This document shows positions 54,189 through 63,670 of a stretch of 64,000 nucleotides of DNA, in pieces. Location: NCBI RefSeq assembly GCF_014673215.1, contig NZ_JACWMS010000002.1:1533503-1597502 (forward strand). Direction: 5' to 3'. Made by a program: the position numbers and the translations under genes. The notes beneath the pieces were generated by a model. It made no database searches, was not told where the DNA came from, and saw only the letters and a program-made list of their open reading frames with translations. Source of the stretch: Gordonia hankookensis. GTDB lineage: Bacteria; Actinomycetota; Actinomycetes; Mycobacteriales; Mycobacteriaceae. Numbering within the stretch: the first letter of the stretch is position 1; each line of letters begins with the position of its first letter.

Positions 54189-54371
54189 ATGAACACCATC
54201 CTGATGATCACCCTGCTCCTCGTCATCGTCGCACCGGCCGTCGTCTTCGTGTACCGCGCTGACCGACTCACCTCACATCTGACCCGTGTGCCGTTCGGAT
54301 TCGGCCCCGATTCCGAACGCATCCACGACGAACTGGTTGTGCTGAACCTCCGACGGAGGGATTGCGCGTGA
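54189..54371 (+). CDS. Mini single-pass membrane protein, 60 residues
   Basis: Begins MNTILMITLLLVIVAPAVVF, one helix, then a charged tail ending in LNLRRRDCA. Not a known family. TACTTT (54178-54183) lies 5 nt before the ATG. It stands in front of the second DUF2252 gene and has a counterpart (20805-20957) about 0.7 kb from the first one, on the other strand. Confidence 0.55.
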   Translation: MNTILMITLLLVIVAPAVVFVYRADRLTSHLTRVPFGFGPDSERIHDELVVLNLRRRDCA

Positions 54372-54455
54372 ACTCGAACGCCGTGACCGGGTGAATCCGC
54401 GTCGCCCGGGCGCGTCGAGTGGGAGAATCCCCGTTCGGGGGACGAGGAGACGCAG

Positions 54456-55796
54456 ATGCCCGCGACGATTCCCGAATTGGCGGCTTGCCCGGAGCCGGCC
54501 GGCCGAGCCGACCCGGTTCGGATACTGACTGCGCAGGCGACCTCGCGTGTCGCGGAGCTGATCCCGGTGCGCAATGCCAGGATGGCGGCGACCCCGTTCA
54601 CCTTCTATCGCGGCGCCGCTGCCGTGATGACAGCCGATCTTGCCGCCACACCCGATTCGGGGGTCAACACTCAGCTCTGCGGCGACGCCCATCTGAGCAA
54701 TTTCGGTCTGTTCTACACGCCGGAGCGCCGGATGATCTTCGACCTCAACGACTTCGACGAGACGAGCCCGGGGCCCTTCGAGTGGGACGTCAAGCGGCTG
54801 GCGGCCAGCTTCGTGGTCGCGGCGCGCTACAACGGCTACGACGCGAAGACCAGCCGGGCGATCGCCCGTGAAGTGGCGAAGTCGTACCGCAAGTGGATGA
54901 TCGCCAGTGCCGACCAGTCGACCATGGACTGCTGGTATGCGCGGATCGACGCCGACGAGCTGTTGGCGGAGGTGGGCTCCACCCTCGACACGTCCACGGC
55001 CGCCCGCACCGTCAAAGGCCTCCGCAAGGCCCGCCACCGCAACAGCCTGCAGGCGGTCGGCAAACTGTGCGTCACCGACGACGAGGGCAACCTCCGGATC
55101 CGGAGCGACCCGCCACTACTGGTGCCCATCGACGAACTGTTCCCCGATCACCACGCCGACGTCGTCGCCGAACGGATCGCGGTGCGCATCGAGGGGTACA
55201 GGTCGATGCTGCCGGACTATGTCCGCGCGCTGTTCGACCAGTTCACCGTCGTCGACAGCGCACGCAAGGTGGTCGGCGTCGGCAGCGTCGGCACCCGTTC
55301 CTGGATCGTGCTGATGCGTGGGCGGCAGGGCGATCCGCTCTTCCTGCAGCTCAAGGAGGCTCAGCGATCGGTGATCATGGACCATGTTCCGGTACAGCCC
55401 TATCCGAACCAGGGGCAACGAGTGGTCGAGGGGCAGCGCCTGTTACAAGCGGCCAGCGACCTCTTCCTCGGCTGGACATCGGGATTCGACGAGAACGACG
55501 AGAATCGCGATCTCTATGTGCGGCAATTGCGTGACGGCAAGGGATCGATCGTCGTCGAGGCCTTGACCCCCGGCGAGATGAATCTCTACGCGCGTCTCTG
55601 TGGTCGCGTCCTGGCGCAGGCGCATGCCCGTACAGCTGACCGACTCGCGATCATCGACTACCTCCGGAGCGGTAAGGGATTCGCCTCGGCCATCTCCGAT
55701 TTCGCCGCGGCATACGCCGATCTCAACGACGCGGACCACGCAGCGCTCGTCGCCGCGATCGAGCGCGGCGACGTACCGTCGAACGAGCTGCGCTGA
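54456..55796 (+). CDS. DUF2252-domain protein (kinase-like fold), copy 2
   Basis: A 446-residue paralogue of 21652-23109. The motifs AATPFTFYRGAA, LCGDAHLSNFG and FDLNDFDETSPGPFEWDVKR are shared nearly word for word. The same HxxN plus DFD pattern suggests phosphotransfer. GAGGAG precedes ATG 54456. It is shorter than the first copy at the N-terminus and lacks the adjoining large membrane protein. It is followed by another LuxR/MalT-like regulator. Confidence 0.92.
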   Translation: MPATIPELAACPEPAGRADPVRILTAQATSRVAELIPVRNARMAATPFTFYRGAAAVMTADLAATPDSGVNTQLCGDAHLSNFGLFYTPERRMIFDLNDFDETSPGPFEWDVKRLAASFVVAARYNGYDAKTSRAIAREVAKSYRKWMIASADQSTMDCWYARIDADELLAEVGSTLDTSTAARTVKGLRKARHRNSLQAVGKLCVTDDEGNLRIRSDPPLLVPIDELFPDHHADVVAERIAVRIEGYRSMLPDYVRALFDQFTVVDSARKVVGVGSVGTRSWIVLMRGRQGDPLFLQLKEAQRSVIMDHVPVQPYPNQGQRVVEGQRLLQAASDLFLGWTSGFDENDENRDLYVRQLRDGKGSIVVEALTPGEMNLYARLCGRVLAQAHARTADRLAIIDYLRSGKGFASAISDFAAAYADLNDADHAALVAAIERGDVPSNELR

Positions 55797-55917
55797 GCGC
55801 CAGGGCTGAACGCGGCACCACCGGAGGGCACACGCCGGGCGAACAGTCCCCCAAATCAGCGAGACGTCCGATCGACTCGGGCATGATGAGGGATGGGGGA
55901 ACGCAGAAGGGTGTGTC

Positions 55918-58566
55918 GTGGAGCGCATGTCGGCCGGTGTCACGGACGTCCACGGTGCCGAAGCAGGTCCGTTCGTCGCCGAGCGTCCGCGGATCTCGGC
56001 ACTCCTCGATCAGGCGATCGCGTCGACCGCACACCCCGCTGACGGTTCCCGCCACGGACCGATCGTCCTGGTGAGTGCCCCGGCGAACACCGGCAAGACC
56101 TCGGCGGTAGGTGGCTGGGTCCGCACGCTACGGGACGTGTCTACCGTCGAGGTCGCTGTCTCGCCCGCCGAATCCATGGAACGGATCTGGCGTCGGTGCC
56201 ACGAGCGGCTCGAGGCAGCGGATACCCGGTCGGCATGGGCCGCTGGGCAATTGTCGCCCGGTGGACCGTCGACGGACTTCGCCGACACGGCTCAACGACT
56301 CGAGGAGGGGCTGGCACGATCAGATCGGCCGGTCGTCATGATCATCGACGACGTCGACCGATTGACCGACCCCGTCGGAGTGCACAGTCTCGACACCTTC
56401 ATCGCCGCAGTGCCGGCGCATGTCGCCGTCGTGCTGATCGCGCGACACGATCCGCCGATGTCGTGGCATCGGTACGCCCGTGACGCGCGTTTCACACGGC
56501 TGGGTGAGGATGTTCTGTCATTGACGGCCGCCGAGATACGCGACGTGATGCTCCGTCAGCACACCGAGCTGACCGACGGCGCGGCCGAGCGCTTGTTGTT
56601 CCTGACCGGCGGATGGGCGGCCCTGGTCAGGGTCGCGGCGAATCACCTCGCCGGGAGAACCGACATCGCCGGCGCGCTGGACCAACTCGAGCGATCCCCA
56701 CGACCGGTTTCCGATTATCTGGTCGGTGATCTGATCACCGCGTTGCCGGCAGATCTGTTCGACTTCGTATCCGCGACCGCGGTCCTGCCCGAGTTCGAGG
56801 TGGACCTCGCCGACACGATCTGCGCGGTCGACGCCGCTCGTGCACTCCGCGGCCTGGTCGACCACGACTTCCCGGTAATCGCGGTCGATCCCGCCTCGGT
56901 CAGCAGGTCGTACACGTACCCGGGTATCGTCCGTGCATATCTGCGAGGGGAATTGCGGACTCGACAACCCGCCGCACGGGAACAGATCCTCACGACTGCA
57001 ATCGCCTGGTCTGTGCGGAACCGACGCAACCGCACCGCAATCCGGCTCGCACTCGACCTTGACGATGACCGAGTGCTAGAGGCGACACTCCTCGAGTGTG
57101 GATTGCCGATGGCGATCGACGGTGACCTGAATCAACTTCTCGCACTGCTTGACTCCGCTCATACCGCACTGTCGACCAGCCCTGTCCTGCCGCTGCTGCA
57201 CGCGTTGATCGCGTGTGACACCGACGATCTCGATCGTGCGGCGACTCATCTAGACCACGCGGTGACCCTTGCTCCTGCGCTCGGTCGTCCCCACGCGCAG
57301 CGCGACTCGATGGTGCATCTGTACCGGACGCTGCTGGTACAGGTGTCCGCCCGGCTCCGGGTCCGCGATGTGGCGGAACTGATCCCGGCGCTGGATGATC
57401 CGCCGGCCGACGCCACGGAGGATCTCGCCATCGTCGGACTGATCGCAGCCGGTGTCGGATGGCGTGCAGTGGGAGAACATGATTCGGCAGAGCGTCGATT
57501 TCGGCGGGCGCTGGCCCTGGCCGAGGGGGCCGCGCGGCCGTCCCTGCGCGTACGGACCGGCACCGAACTGGCGGCCCTGGCCTGGTATCGGGGTGACGCA
57601 CTGTCGATGAAAACCCTTGCAGTCCAGGCAATGTCGCTGACTCGCACTCACCCCATCGGGGCGTACGAGATCGCGCGGTGCGCCTCGATGGTGGCGATGG
57701 CCGACTACCTACTGGGTGACTCTGGTGACACCGCCGGTTCCGCTGCTCTGCCATTCATCGGGCAGCTGCACGAGCCGGACGCGGTCGGTGCTCTGACAGA
57801 GCTCAGCGACCTCATAGCGACCTTCGACGGCACCGCCGGACGCCATGCGTCGGCGGACCGTGCACGCCGAATCCTCGCGGTGATGCTGGCCGACGACACC
57901 GCCCCGGTGCCGTCGTGTGTGCTGCTGACGAGCGTGGCCAACATGTGCCTGGAGGTCGGTCGGCCGGACTGGGTGAGCGAGGTGATCGCCATCGCGGATC
58001 GCTCATTCGGACCTCGCCCCGAGGTTCGACTCGCCTCCGCTGCGGTCCAGGTCTTTCACGGCCGCTGGGAGTCGGCTCGCCGCACATTGGCCCCGGTCCT
58101 CCGTGCTGTGGAAGGTCTGCATCCGCACACCGCGTCGTCGGTGTGGACGCTGGAGGCAGCGGTGGCGTGCGAACTGGGCGAGACCCGTGCCGCACACCTG
58201 GCGCTGGATGCGGCACTCGGCGTCGCGGAACGCACCGGTGTGGTGGCACCGGTGGTCGAGGCAGGCGCCGCGGTGACGGACGCCCTGGCGCGTGATGCCG
58301 GCACCTTCGGGCATCTCGACGGCCTCGCGGATCGGGTCCTGTCGCTGGCGACCAGGCGTGACCGGGTCCACCACGCACACCTCACCCCGTCCGAGATGAG
58401 GGTGTTGGGCATGCTCCCGTCGGCCAAGACGGCAGGCGAGATCGCCGAGCTCCTGTCCGTGTCGGTGAACACGGTGAAGACACACATGCGGGGTGTGTAC
58501 CGGAAGCTGGGCGTCGGATCACGGCGCGACGCGGTGAGCGTGGCCCGTTCCACCGGGCTGATCTGA
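55918..58566 (+). CDS. Large LuxR-family ATP-binding (MalT/STAND-type) transcriptional regulator, copy 2
   Basis: About 882 residues. Walker A SAPANTGKT at 53-61, Walker B VVMIIDDVDRL, a helical middle region, and a C-terminal LuxR HTH containing TAGEIAELLSVSVNTVKTH followed by MRGVYRKLGVGSRRDAV. The HTH regions of this and 24938-27592 are closely alike, while the ATPase parts are more diverged. GTG 55918 or ATG 55927 may be the start. Convergent with a small gene, as in the first locus. Confidence 0.93.
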   Translation: MERMSAGVTDVHGAEAGPFVAERPRISALLDQAIASTAHPADGSRHGPIVLVSAPANTGKTSAVGGWVRTLRDVSTVEVAVSPAESMERIWRRCHERLEAADTRSAWAAGQLSPGGPSTDFADTAQRLEEGLARSDRPVVMIIDDVDRLTDPVGVHSLDTFIAAVPAHVAVVLIARHDPPMSWHRYARDARFTRLGEDVLSLTAAEIRDVMLRQHTELTDGAAERLLFLTGGWAALVRVAANHLAGRTDIAGALDQLERSPRPVSDYLVGDLITALPADLFDFVSATAVLPEFEVDLADTICAVDAARALRGLVDHDFPVIAVDPASVSRSYTYPGIVRAYLRGELRTRQPAAREQILTTAIAWSVRNRRNRTAIRLALDLDDDRVLEATLLECGLPMAIDGDLNQLLALLDSAHTALSTSPVLPLLHALIACDTDDLDRAATHLDHAVTLAPALGRPHAQRDSMVHLYRTLLVQVSARLRVRDVAELIPALDDPPADATEDLAIVGLIAAGVGWRAVGEHDSAERRFRRALALAEGAARPSLRVRTGTELAALAWYRGDALSMKTLAVQAMSLTRTHPIGAYEIARCASMVAMADYLLGDSGDTAGSAALPFIGQLHEPDAVGALTELSDLIATFDGTAGRHASADRARRILAVMLADDTAPVPSCVLLTSVANMCLEVGRPDWVSEVIAIADRSFGPRPEVRLASAAVQVFHGRWESARRTLAPVLRAVEGLHPHTASSVWTLEAAVACELGETRAAHLALDAALGVAERTGVVAPVVEAGAAVTDALARDAGTFGHLDGLADRVLSLATRRDRVHHAHLTPSEMRVLGMLPSAKTAGEIAELLSVSVNTVKTHMRGVYRKLGVGSRRDAVSVARSTGLI

Positions 58567-58584
58567 ACTGCGCCGCAACGGCGA

Positions 58585-58866
58585 TCAGCGGACGCGAAAC
58601 TCCAGGAGCACCAGTCCCAGGGTGTCGATTCTGGCCATCACTCCCCGGACGGCAGCGGTGTCGGTGAGCGCACCGGTGAGTCGGGTGGTCGTGTGTCGGT
58701 GATCGATGTCGGCGGTCAGCTCCGGGAAGCATGCGATCGCACGGTCCGACAACGTCCCGTCGACGACGAACTCGTATTCCTCTGCGCTCACGTCCACCTG
58801 CCGCCATGGTCCGGGGTCCGATTCCCCTTGCTGATGGTCCTCCACCGGCCGTCGTCGGGGCATCAT
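58585..58866 (-). CDS. Small conserved hypothetical protein
   Basis: Up to 93 residues from ATG 58866 (MMPRRRPVED). The C-terminal 65 residues look like a folded unit: EEYEFVVDGTLSDRAIACFP with DTLGLVLLEFRVR at the end. Similar small proteins sit beside LuxR-like regulators in actinobacteria. A start nearer 58800 (GTG) is possible. Its stop lies 18 nt from that of the LuxR-like gene. Confidence 0.55.
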   Translation of the reverse strand: MMPRRRPVEDHQQGESDPGPWRQVDVSAEEYEFVVDGTLSDRAIACFPELTADIDHRHTTTRLTGALTDTAAVRGVMARIDTLGLVLLEFRVR

Positions 58867-58950
58867 CCGTGGGGGATGAGGTGTGTGTGTGGTTCCTCGT
58901 CGCCGGTGCCGTGACACCCACTGGTCGACCCCAAAAAGCATGCAACACAA

Positions 58951-58962
58951 CGGCAATTGCCG
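58951..58962. promoter_or_regulatory. Perfect 12-bp palindrome CGGCAATTGCCG
   Basis: In the 262-bp gap between the small gene and the APC permease, about 170 nt upstream of the permease ATG. Possible operator. Confidence 0.35.
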
Positions 58963-59128
58963 AACGGGTCGTGTGTCGGAGGGCTCGTTCACCATATTCG
59001 GGAGCGGTGCCGGGATATTTCACCCGCGGAGGGTGAGGCGTGGCGGCAGGACAGGTGCGAGTGTCGCAATGCTGGGCTCTCTCAACGAACCGTCGCCGGC
59101 GGCGGTTCTCGGTGTAGGAGTGTGCTGG

Positions 59129-60598
59129 ATGGGTGAGCATTCCGGAGAAGACGATTCCGCGACCACAGGACGAGCCGCTACGGTTGCCACCCCACGGCCG
59201 GTGAACTACATCACCTGGACGGCGCTCGCTCTGATGACGGTGTCGTCGGTCGCGAGTCTCCGGCCGGCCCCGACCATGGCCGTGTACGGGCTGGCCTGTG
59301 TGTTCCTGTATGTGCTGCCCGCCGTCTTGTTCCTGATCCCGACGTCACTGGTGTCGGCGGAGCTCGCGTCCGGGTGGTCCGGCGGTGTCTATCGCTGGGT
59401 CACCGAGGGGATCTCGCCCAACATGGGCTTCGCCGCGGCGTGGCATCAGTTCGCGATGACGATCTTCTACTACCCGACGTTGCTGTCCTTCGTCGCGAGC
59501 ACCCTGGCCTACGTGATCAATCCGGACCTCGCGTCGAACGGGGTGTTCACGGCGGTCGTGATCATCGTCGTCTACTGGTCGGGTGTGCTGTTGGCGCTGC
59601 GTGGCGGTATCGGTGTGATCGCCAAACTGGCGTCGAGCGGTGTCCTGATCGGCACGCTCATCCCGGGCGCCCTGCTGGTCCTGCTCGGCATCATCTACCT
59701 GCTCCAGGGCAACCCGTCGGCGGCGCCGATGACCGGCGGTCATCTGCTCCCGGCTTGGACCGGCATCGCCAGCATCGTGCTGATCGTCAGCAACTTCGGC
59801 GCCTACTCGGGCATGGAGATGAATGCCGTGCACGTCAACGAGCTGAAGGAGCCGGCGAAACAGTTCCCGCGCGCCATGTTCGTGGCGGTGGCGCTCGTCC
59901 TGGTGATCCTGATCCTGCCACCCTTGGCGATCTCGTGGGTCGTGCCCTCCGACCAGATCAGTCTCACGGCGGGGGTGATGCAGGCCGTCGAGGTGGTGTT
60001 CGCGCATTTCGGCCTGCAATGGCTCGTGCCTCTCATCGGGCTGGCCATCGTGATCGCGTCCCTGGCCGGATTCATGACCTGGCTGTCCGGTCCGTCCCGG
60101 AGTCTGTTGCTCGTCGCGAAAGACGGTGGGTATCTGCCGCCTTACCTGCAGAAGACAAACAAAGTCGGTGTCCAGCAGAACATCCTGGTCGTCCAGGGCT
60201 GGGTGACCACCGTGCTCGCACTGCTGTTCGCCCTGGTCCCTGCGGTGTCGAACGCCTACTGGATCTTCATGACCATCACCACGTCGGTCTATCTGCTCGT
60301 GTACTTGTGGTTGTTCATCGCCGCATATCGGCTGCGCAAGATCGCCCCCGACCACCCCCGCGGATACCGCGCACCCGCCCTGCCGCTGCTGTGCGCGGTC
60401 GGATTCCTCTCGTCGGTCGCCGCGATCGCGATCAGCTTCGTGCCGCCCTCACAATTCGGCGGCGGCAGTCCATGGGTGTTCGTCGCGATCGTCGGCGGCG
60501 GCATCCTGCTCCTGGGCCTCATCATCCCGGCAGCGCTCATCGCGTTCCGGAAACCCAGCTGGCATCTCCCGGTCGAGACCGAGGAGGAGAAGGCATGA
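59129..60598 (+). CDS. APC-family amino acid permease (glutamate:GABA antiporter-like)
   Basis: A 489-residue permease with 12 membrane helices. VYRWVTEGISPNMGFAAAW and NFGAYSGMEMNAVHVNELK (the latter the TM6 region) are typical of the GadC-like branch of the APC superfamily. ATG 59129 has TAGGAG (59115-59120) 8 nt upstream; the longer frame from 58883 would run through the promoter. Its TGA overlaps the ATG of the next gene (ATGA). Confidence 0.92.
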   Translation: MGEHSGEDDSATTGRAATVATPRPVNYITWTALALMTVSSVASLRPAPTMAVYGLACVFLYVLPAVLFLIPTSLVSAELASGWSGGVYRWVTEGISPNMGFAAAWHQFAMTIFYYPTLLSFVASTLAYVINPDLASNGVFTAVVIIVVYWSGVLLALRGGIGVIAKLASSGVLIGTLIPGALLVLLGIIYLLQGNPSAAPMTGGHLLPAWTGIASIVLIVSNFGAYSGMEMNAVHVNELKEPAKQFPRAMFVAVALVLVILILPPLAISWVVPSDQISLTAGVMQAVEVVFAHFGLQWLVPLIGLAIVIASLAGFMTWLSGPSRSLLLVAKDGGYLPPYLQKTNKVGVQQNILVVQGWVTTVLALLFALVPAVSNAYWIFMTITTSVYLLVYLWLFIAAYRLRKIAPDHPRGYRAPALPLLCAVGFLSSVAAIAISFVPPSQFGGGSPWVFVAIVGGGILLLGLIIPAALIAFRKPSWHLPVETEEEKA

Positions 60599-60999
60599 GC
60601 CCCAAGGCGATCTACTGGACGGTCGGCGCGGTCCTGGCGGTACTGCTGATCGTGATGCTGGTCAGCTTCGACTACGACCGCAACAGTCCCGAGGCACGTG
60701 CCAAGGCGACGAGTCTCATCTCCTCGTATGAGGCGAACGGGCTGGCGACACCGTTTTCGGTGGATCAGGTCGCCGAGGTTCTCGGCGACGACGGCGGCAC
60801 GGTGTGCGCAGCAGCCGGGAGTGAGGCGCAGCTGGGGCAACTGAAGACGCAGATCGGCGTGGGTGGTGAATTCTACGTTCGACCGATCATCTTGAAGCAG
60901 AACGTGTTCGAAGGACTTCGGCTGATCGTCGAGGTCTACTGCCCGGAGAACATCTCAAACGTCCGGGATTTCATCGCTGATCAGCGTTACGCACAATGA
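60595..60999 (+). CDS. Small membrane-anchored partner of the APC permease
   Basis: A 134-residue protein. One N-terminal helix (about 5-25) is followed by an extracytoplasmic domain of about 105 residues with two Cys (TVCAAAGS and VYCPENIS) that could form a disulfide. No known family recognised. The 4-nt overlap with the permease gene indicates coupled production and possibly a complex. A hairpin follows its stop. Confidence 0.83.
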   Translation: MSPKAIYWTVGAVLAVLLIVMLVSFDYDRNSPEARAKATSLISSYEANGLATPFSVDQVAEVLGDDGGTVCAAAGSEAQLGQLKTQIGVGGEFYVRPIILKQNVFEGLRLIVEVYCPENISNVRDFIADQRYAQ

Positions 61000-61000
61000 T

Positions 61001-61023
61001 CCACGCGGAATCCGCAGGCGTGG
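61001..61023 (+). terminator. Hairpin after the permease operon
   Basis: CCACGC (61001-61006) pairs with GCGTGG (61018-61023); inside, GCGGA-A-TCCGC (61005-61015) is a second palindrome. It starts one base after the stop codon. Confidence 0.5.
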
Positions 61024-61146
61024 GTTCGCGCAGGTGGGTCTCGCTGGCGGCGACCTGTACCGCGGCCGGGCCGGGATGCCGGGACTGCAGACGAGACCGG
61101 AAAGTCATGAGAGCCTGGAAACAACAGTCGAGATCGAGGGACAGCG

Positions 61147-62505
61147 ATGAGTGACGAAGCCTTGCGCGAACGAATCCGTGCTCTGATGCCGCAGGCTCAG
61201 GCAGATCTCACCGAGATGGTGGGATTCCGCTCGGTCCACGATCCGGCGCAGTCGCCGCCTGAGGAGTGCGACAAGATGGTCGACTGGCTGCAGGAGACCT
61301 TCACCTCTCTCGGGTTGGCCGAGGTTGCGGCGCATGAGACGTCGGATGGGAGCAAGGCGGTCACCGGCACCCTCGCCGGGCCCGATGACGCGCCGACCGT
61401 TCTGCTGTATTTCCACCACGATGTGCAGCCTCCGCTGGACGACGCCGCATGGGATTCGCCGGTTTGGTCGCTCACAGAGCGGGGTGGTCGCTGGTACGGA
61501 CGCGGGGCGGCCGACTGCAAGGGCAACATCGCAACCCACCTGACCGCGTTGCGTGCACTGGACGGCGACATCCCGGTGAACATCAAGATCATCGGTGAGG
61601 GGTCCGAAGAGCAGGGCACCGGCGGTCTCGAAGATTTTGTGCCGAAGAACCCCGAACTGTTGCGGGCAGACGCGATCCTGGTTTGCGATGCAGGCAACTT
61701 CGCAGTGGGACGACCGAGCCTCACCACGAGCCTCCGAGGCATCGCGAACATTGTCGTCACCGTCGAAACACTCTCGTCGGCAATGCATTCCGGGATGTTC
61801 GGGGGTGCCGCACCGGATGCGTTGGCGGCGCTGATCGCGATGCTCGCAAGCCTCCGGGATGCCGACGGCAACACCACGGTCACCGGCCTGGCAACCGATG
61901 CGGTCTGGGAGGGCGTCGACTATCCGGTCGACGCGTTCAGGCGGGACGCCACCGTGCTCGACGGCGTCGACCTCGTCGGCTCGGGACGGGTGTCGGACAT
62001 GGTCTGGGCGCGTCCGGCTGCGACCGTTCTGGGGATCGATTGCCCGCCGGTGGTCGGATCGTCGGCGGCCATTCAGGCAAAAGCCCGCGCGCGCATCAAC
62101 CTCCGCGTGCCGCCGGGTATGAACGCCCGTCGTGCGCAGGATGCGCTCATCGCACATCTCGAGGATGCGGCCCCGTGGCACGTGAAGGTGTCCTTCGAGC
62201 GGGAGGCCGACGGGTCGCCCTTCACGGGTTCCACCTCAGGAGCCGGTTTCGACACGATGGTCGACGCGATGACGACCGCCTACGGTACCGACGTCGTGCT
62301 GCAGGGGCAGGGTGGCTCGATCCCGTTGTGCAACGTGTTCGCCGAGACGTTCCCCGATGCAGAGATCATGCTGCTCGGCGTCGAGGAACCGCTATGCCTC
62401 ATCCACGCACCCAACGAGAGTGTGGACCCCACCGAGATCGAGAACATGGCGATCGTGGAGGCGATGTTCCTCCGCGACTATCCCGCTCGCCTCAACCGGA
62501 GCTGA
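61147..62505 (+). CDS. M20-family dipeptidase / metallopeptidase
   Basis: A 452-residue M20 peptidase. Metal ligands in YFHHDVQPP, GRGAADCKG and GEGSEEQGTGG (general base Glu and metal Glu), CDAGN and the C-terminal LIHAPNESV His; the lid (dimerisation) domain lies at about 205-330. Length fits dipeptidase/aminoacylase-type members. Downstream of an amino acid permease, so peptide or amino acid use is likely; own promoter after the hairpin. It overlaps the acyl-CoA dehydrogenase gene tail-to-tail by 14 nt. Confidence 0.93.
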   Translation: MSDEALRERIRALMPQAQADLTEMVGFRSVHDPAQSPPEECDKMVDWLQETFTSLGLAEVAAHETSDGSKAVTGTLAGPDDAPTVLLYFHHDVQPPLDDAAWDSPVWSLTERGGRWYGRGAADCKGNIATHLTALRALDGDIPVNIKIIGEGSEEQGTGGLEDFVPKNPELLRADAILVCDAGNFAVGRPSLTTSLRGIANIVVTVETLSSAMHSGMFGGAAPDALAALIAMLASLRDADGNTTVTGLATDAVWEGVDYPVDAFRRDATVLDGVDLVGSGRVSDMVWARPAATVLGIDCPPVVGSSAAIQAKARARINLRVPPGMNARRAQDALIAHLEDAAPWHVKVSFEREADGSPFTGSTSGAGFDTMVDAMTTAYGTDVVLQGQGGSIPLCNVFAETFPDAEIMLLGVEEPLCLIHAPNESVDPTEIENMAIVEAMFLRDYPARLNRS

Positions 62506-63538
62506 AACGTGCCACCAGAAGGTCTTTCAGTTGCGGACGGCTGGCCGCGACGAGGGTGAACACCGCCTCGCGTGCCAGCCGCTCGGGGTGGCTGCCGCGG
62601 AGCAGTCCGCGTCCGCCGTCGGCGGCCACCAGCGCGGCCGCGGCGTCGAGCGCCAGCGTGGCTGCTTCGGCCCTGGCCGAGATCAGCAGGGCCGCATCGG
62701 GAATGCCCTCGTCGAGTCGGGTGCGCGCGACGCTGCCGCGTTCGCGCAGGGCGCGGGCGGCGTCGGTGTGGCCGGAGATGTCGAGCAGTGCCGCGCACCG
62801 TCGGAGCAGCCCGAGCGGCAGCGTGCCGTTGATCCGGACGCCGATGTTCTGCGACGCGAAGAAGTCATCGAGGTTCACCCGGCTCACCACTCGGTCGTCG
62901 GGAACCGTGAGACCGTCGAGTTTCAGTGACACCGTGTGCGTCCCGTCGGCGGCGCCCAGGTGGATCGGGGTGACGCCGATGGCCGACGGCGCCGGCTCGA
63001 TCGGCAGGATAGCGGCGATCACGTCGTCGGTGGCCACGTCGCGCGCGGACACCTGCAGCAGATCGACGATGCCCCAACCACTCACGAACGGCGCATACCC
63101 GTCAAAGCGCCACCCGCCATCGACGCGGGTGGCCCGCATCCGGGGTGGTGTGGGTACCACGCCGGCGTAGGCGACCCCCGCACGCAGCCGCCCGGACGTG
63201 GTGGCCTCGAAGAGCTCGTCGCGCAGCGCCCCGTTTGTGGTGCCTGCCAGGGCGATCACCACGCCGTGATGCTGCAGCCAGGTGAACGCGGTGGTGAGGC
63301 AACCGCTGGTCATCACCTCCATGATCTCGATGACCTGGGCGAATTCAAGGCCAGGACCACCGGATTCTTCTGGTGCCGCGATGCCGAACAGTCCGGCGTC
63401 GGCGATCGCGTGCCAGTGACCGGCCGGGATCACGCCGGTACGGTCGACCTCCGGCGCTGCCGGGAAGAGGAGCTCGTCGGCGAGGCGGTAGGCGTCCTCG
63501 ACCAGTCGTGTGCGCCGGTTCTCGGGATCGGTGGTCAC
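62492..63538 (-). CDS. Acyl-CoA dehydrogenase family protein
   Basis: A 348-residue flavoprotein. N-terminal helical domain, the middle beta domain with VDGGWRFDGYAPFVSGWG, and a shortened C-terminal helical domain ending ARFSSG. It is shorter than standard ACADs (about 380), resembling the HsaA/DszC-like or FadE variants with a reduced C-terminus; the catalytic base is not evident, so dehydrogenase versus monooxygenase is open. GTG 63538 has TAGTCT (63550-63545, minus strand) 6 nt upstream. Confidence 0.86.
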   Translation of the reverse strand: MTTDPENRRTRLVEDAYRLADELLFPAAPEVDRTGVIPAGHWHAIADAGLFGIAAPEESGGPGLEFAQVIEIMEVMTSGCLTTAFTWLQHHGVVIALAGTTNGALRDELFEATTSGRLRAGVAYAGVVPTPPRMRATRVDGGWRFDGYAPFVSGWGIVDLLQVSARDVATDDVIAAILPIEPAPSAIGVTPIHLGAADGTHTVSLKLDGLTVPDDRVVSRVNLDDFFASQNIGVRINGTLPLGLLRRCAALLDISGHTDAARALRERGSVARTRLDEGIPDAALLISARAEAATLALDAAAALVAADGGRGLLRGSHPERLAREAVFTLVAASRPQLKDLLVARFSSG

Positions 63539-63544
63539 CTCGCC

Positions 63545-63550
63545 AGACTA
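63545..63550 (-). promoter_or_regulatory. -10 box (TAGTCT) of the acyl-CoA dehydrogenase gene, leaderless type
   Basis: TAGTCT ends 6 nt before the GTG at 63538, the same sequence and spacing as before dnaX. Confidence 0.45.
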
Positions 63551-63670
63551 CGGCGGCGAACAATCCCCGGGTGCCGGTTCTTGTCGGTGCTCCCCGATAC
63601 GCTGTTGTCAGTTGATGGTGATGCGGGTTGTCGTTTCCGATGACGGGCAGATGTTGGTGGTGTCCTGTCG

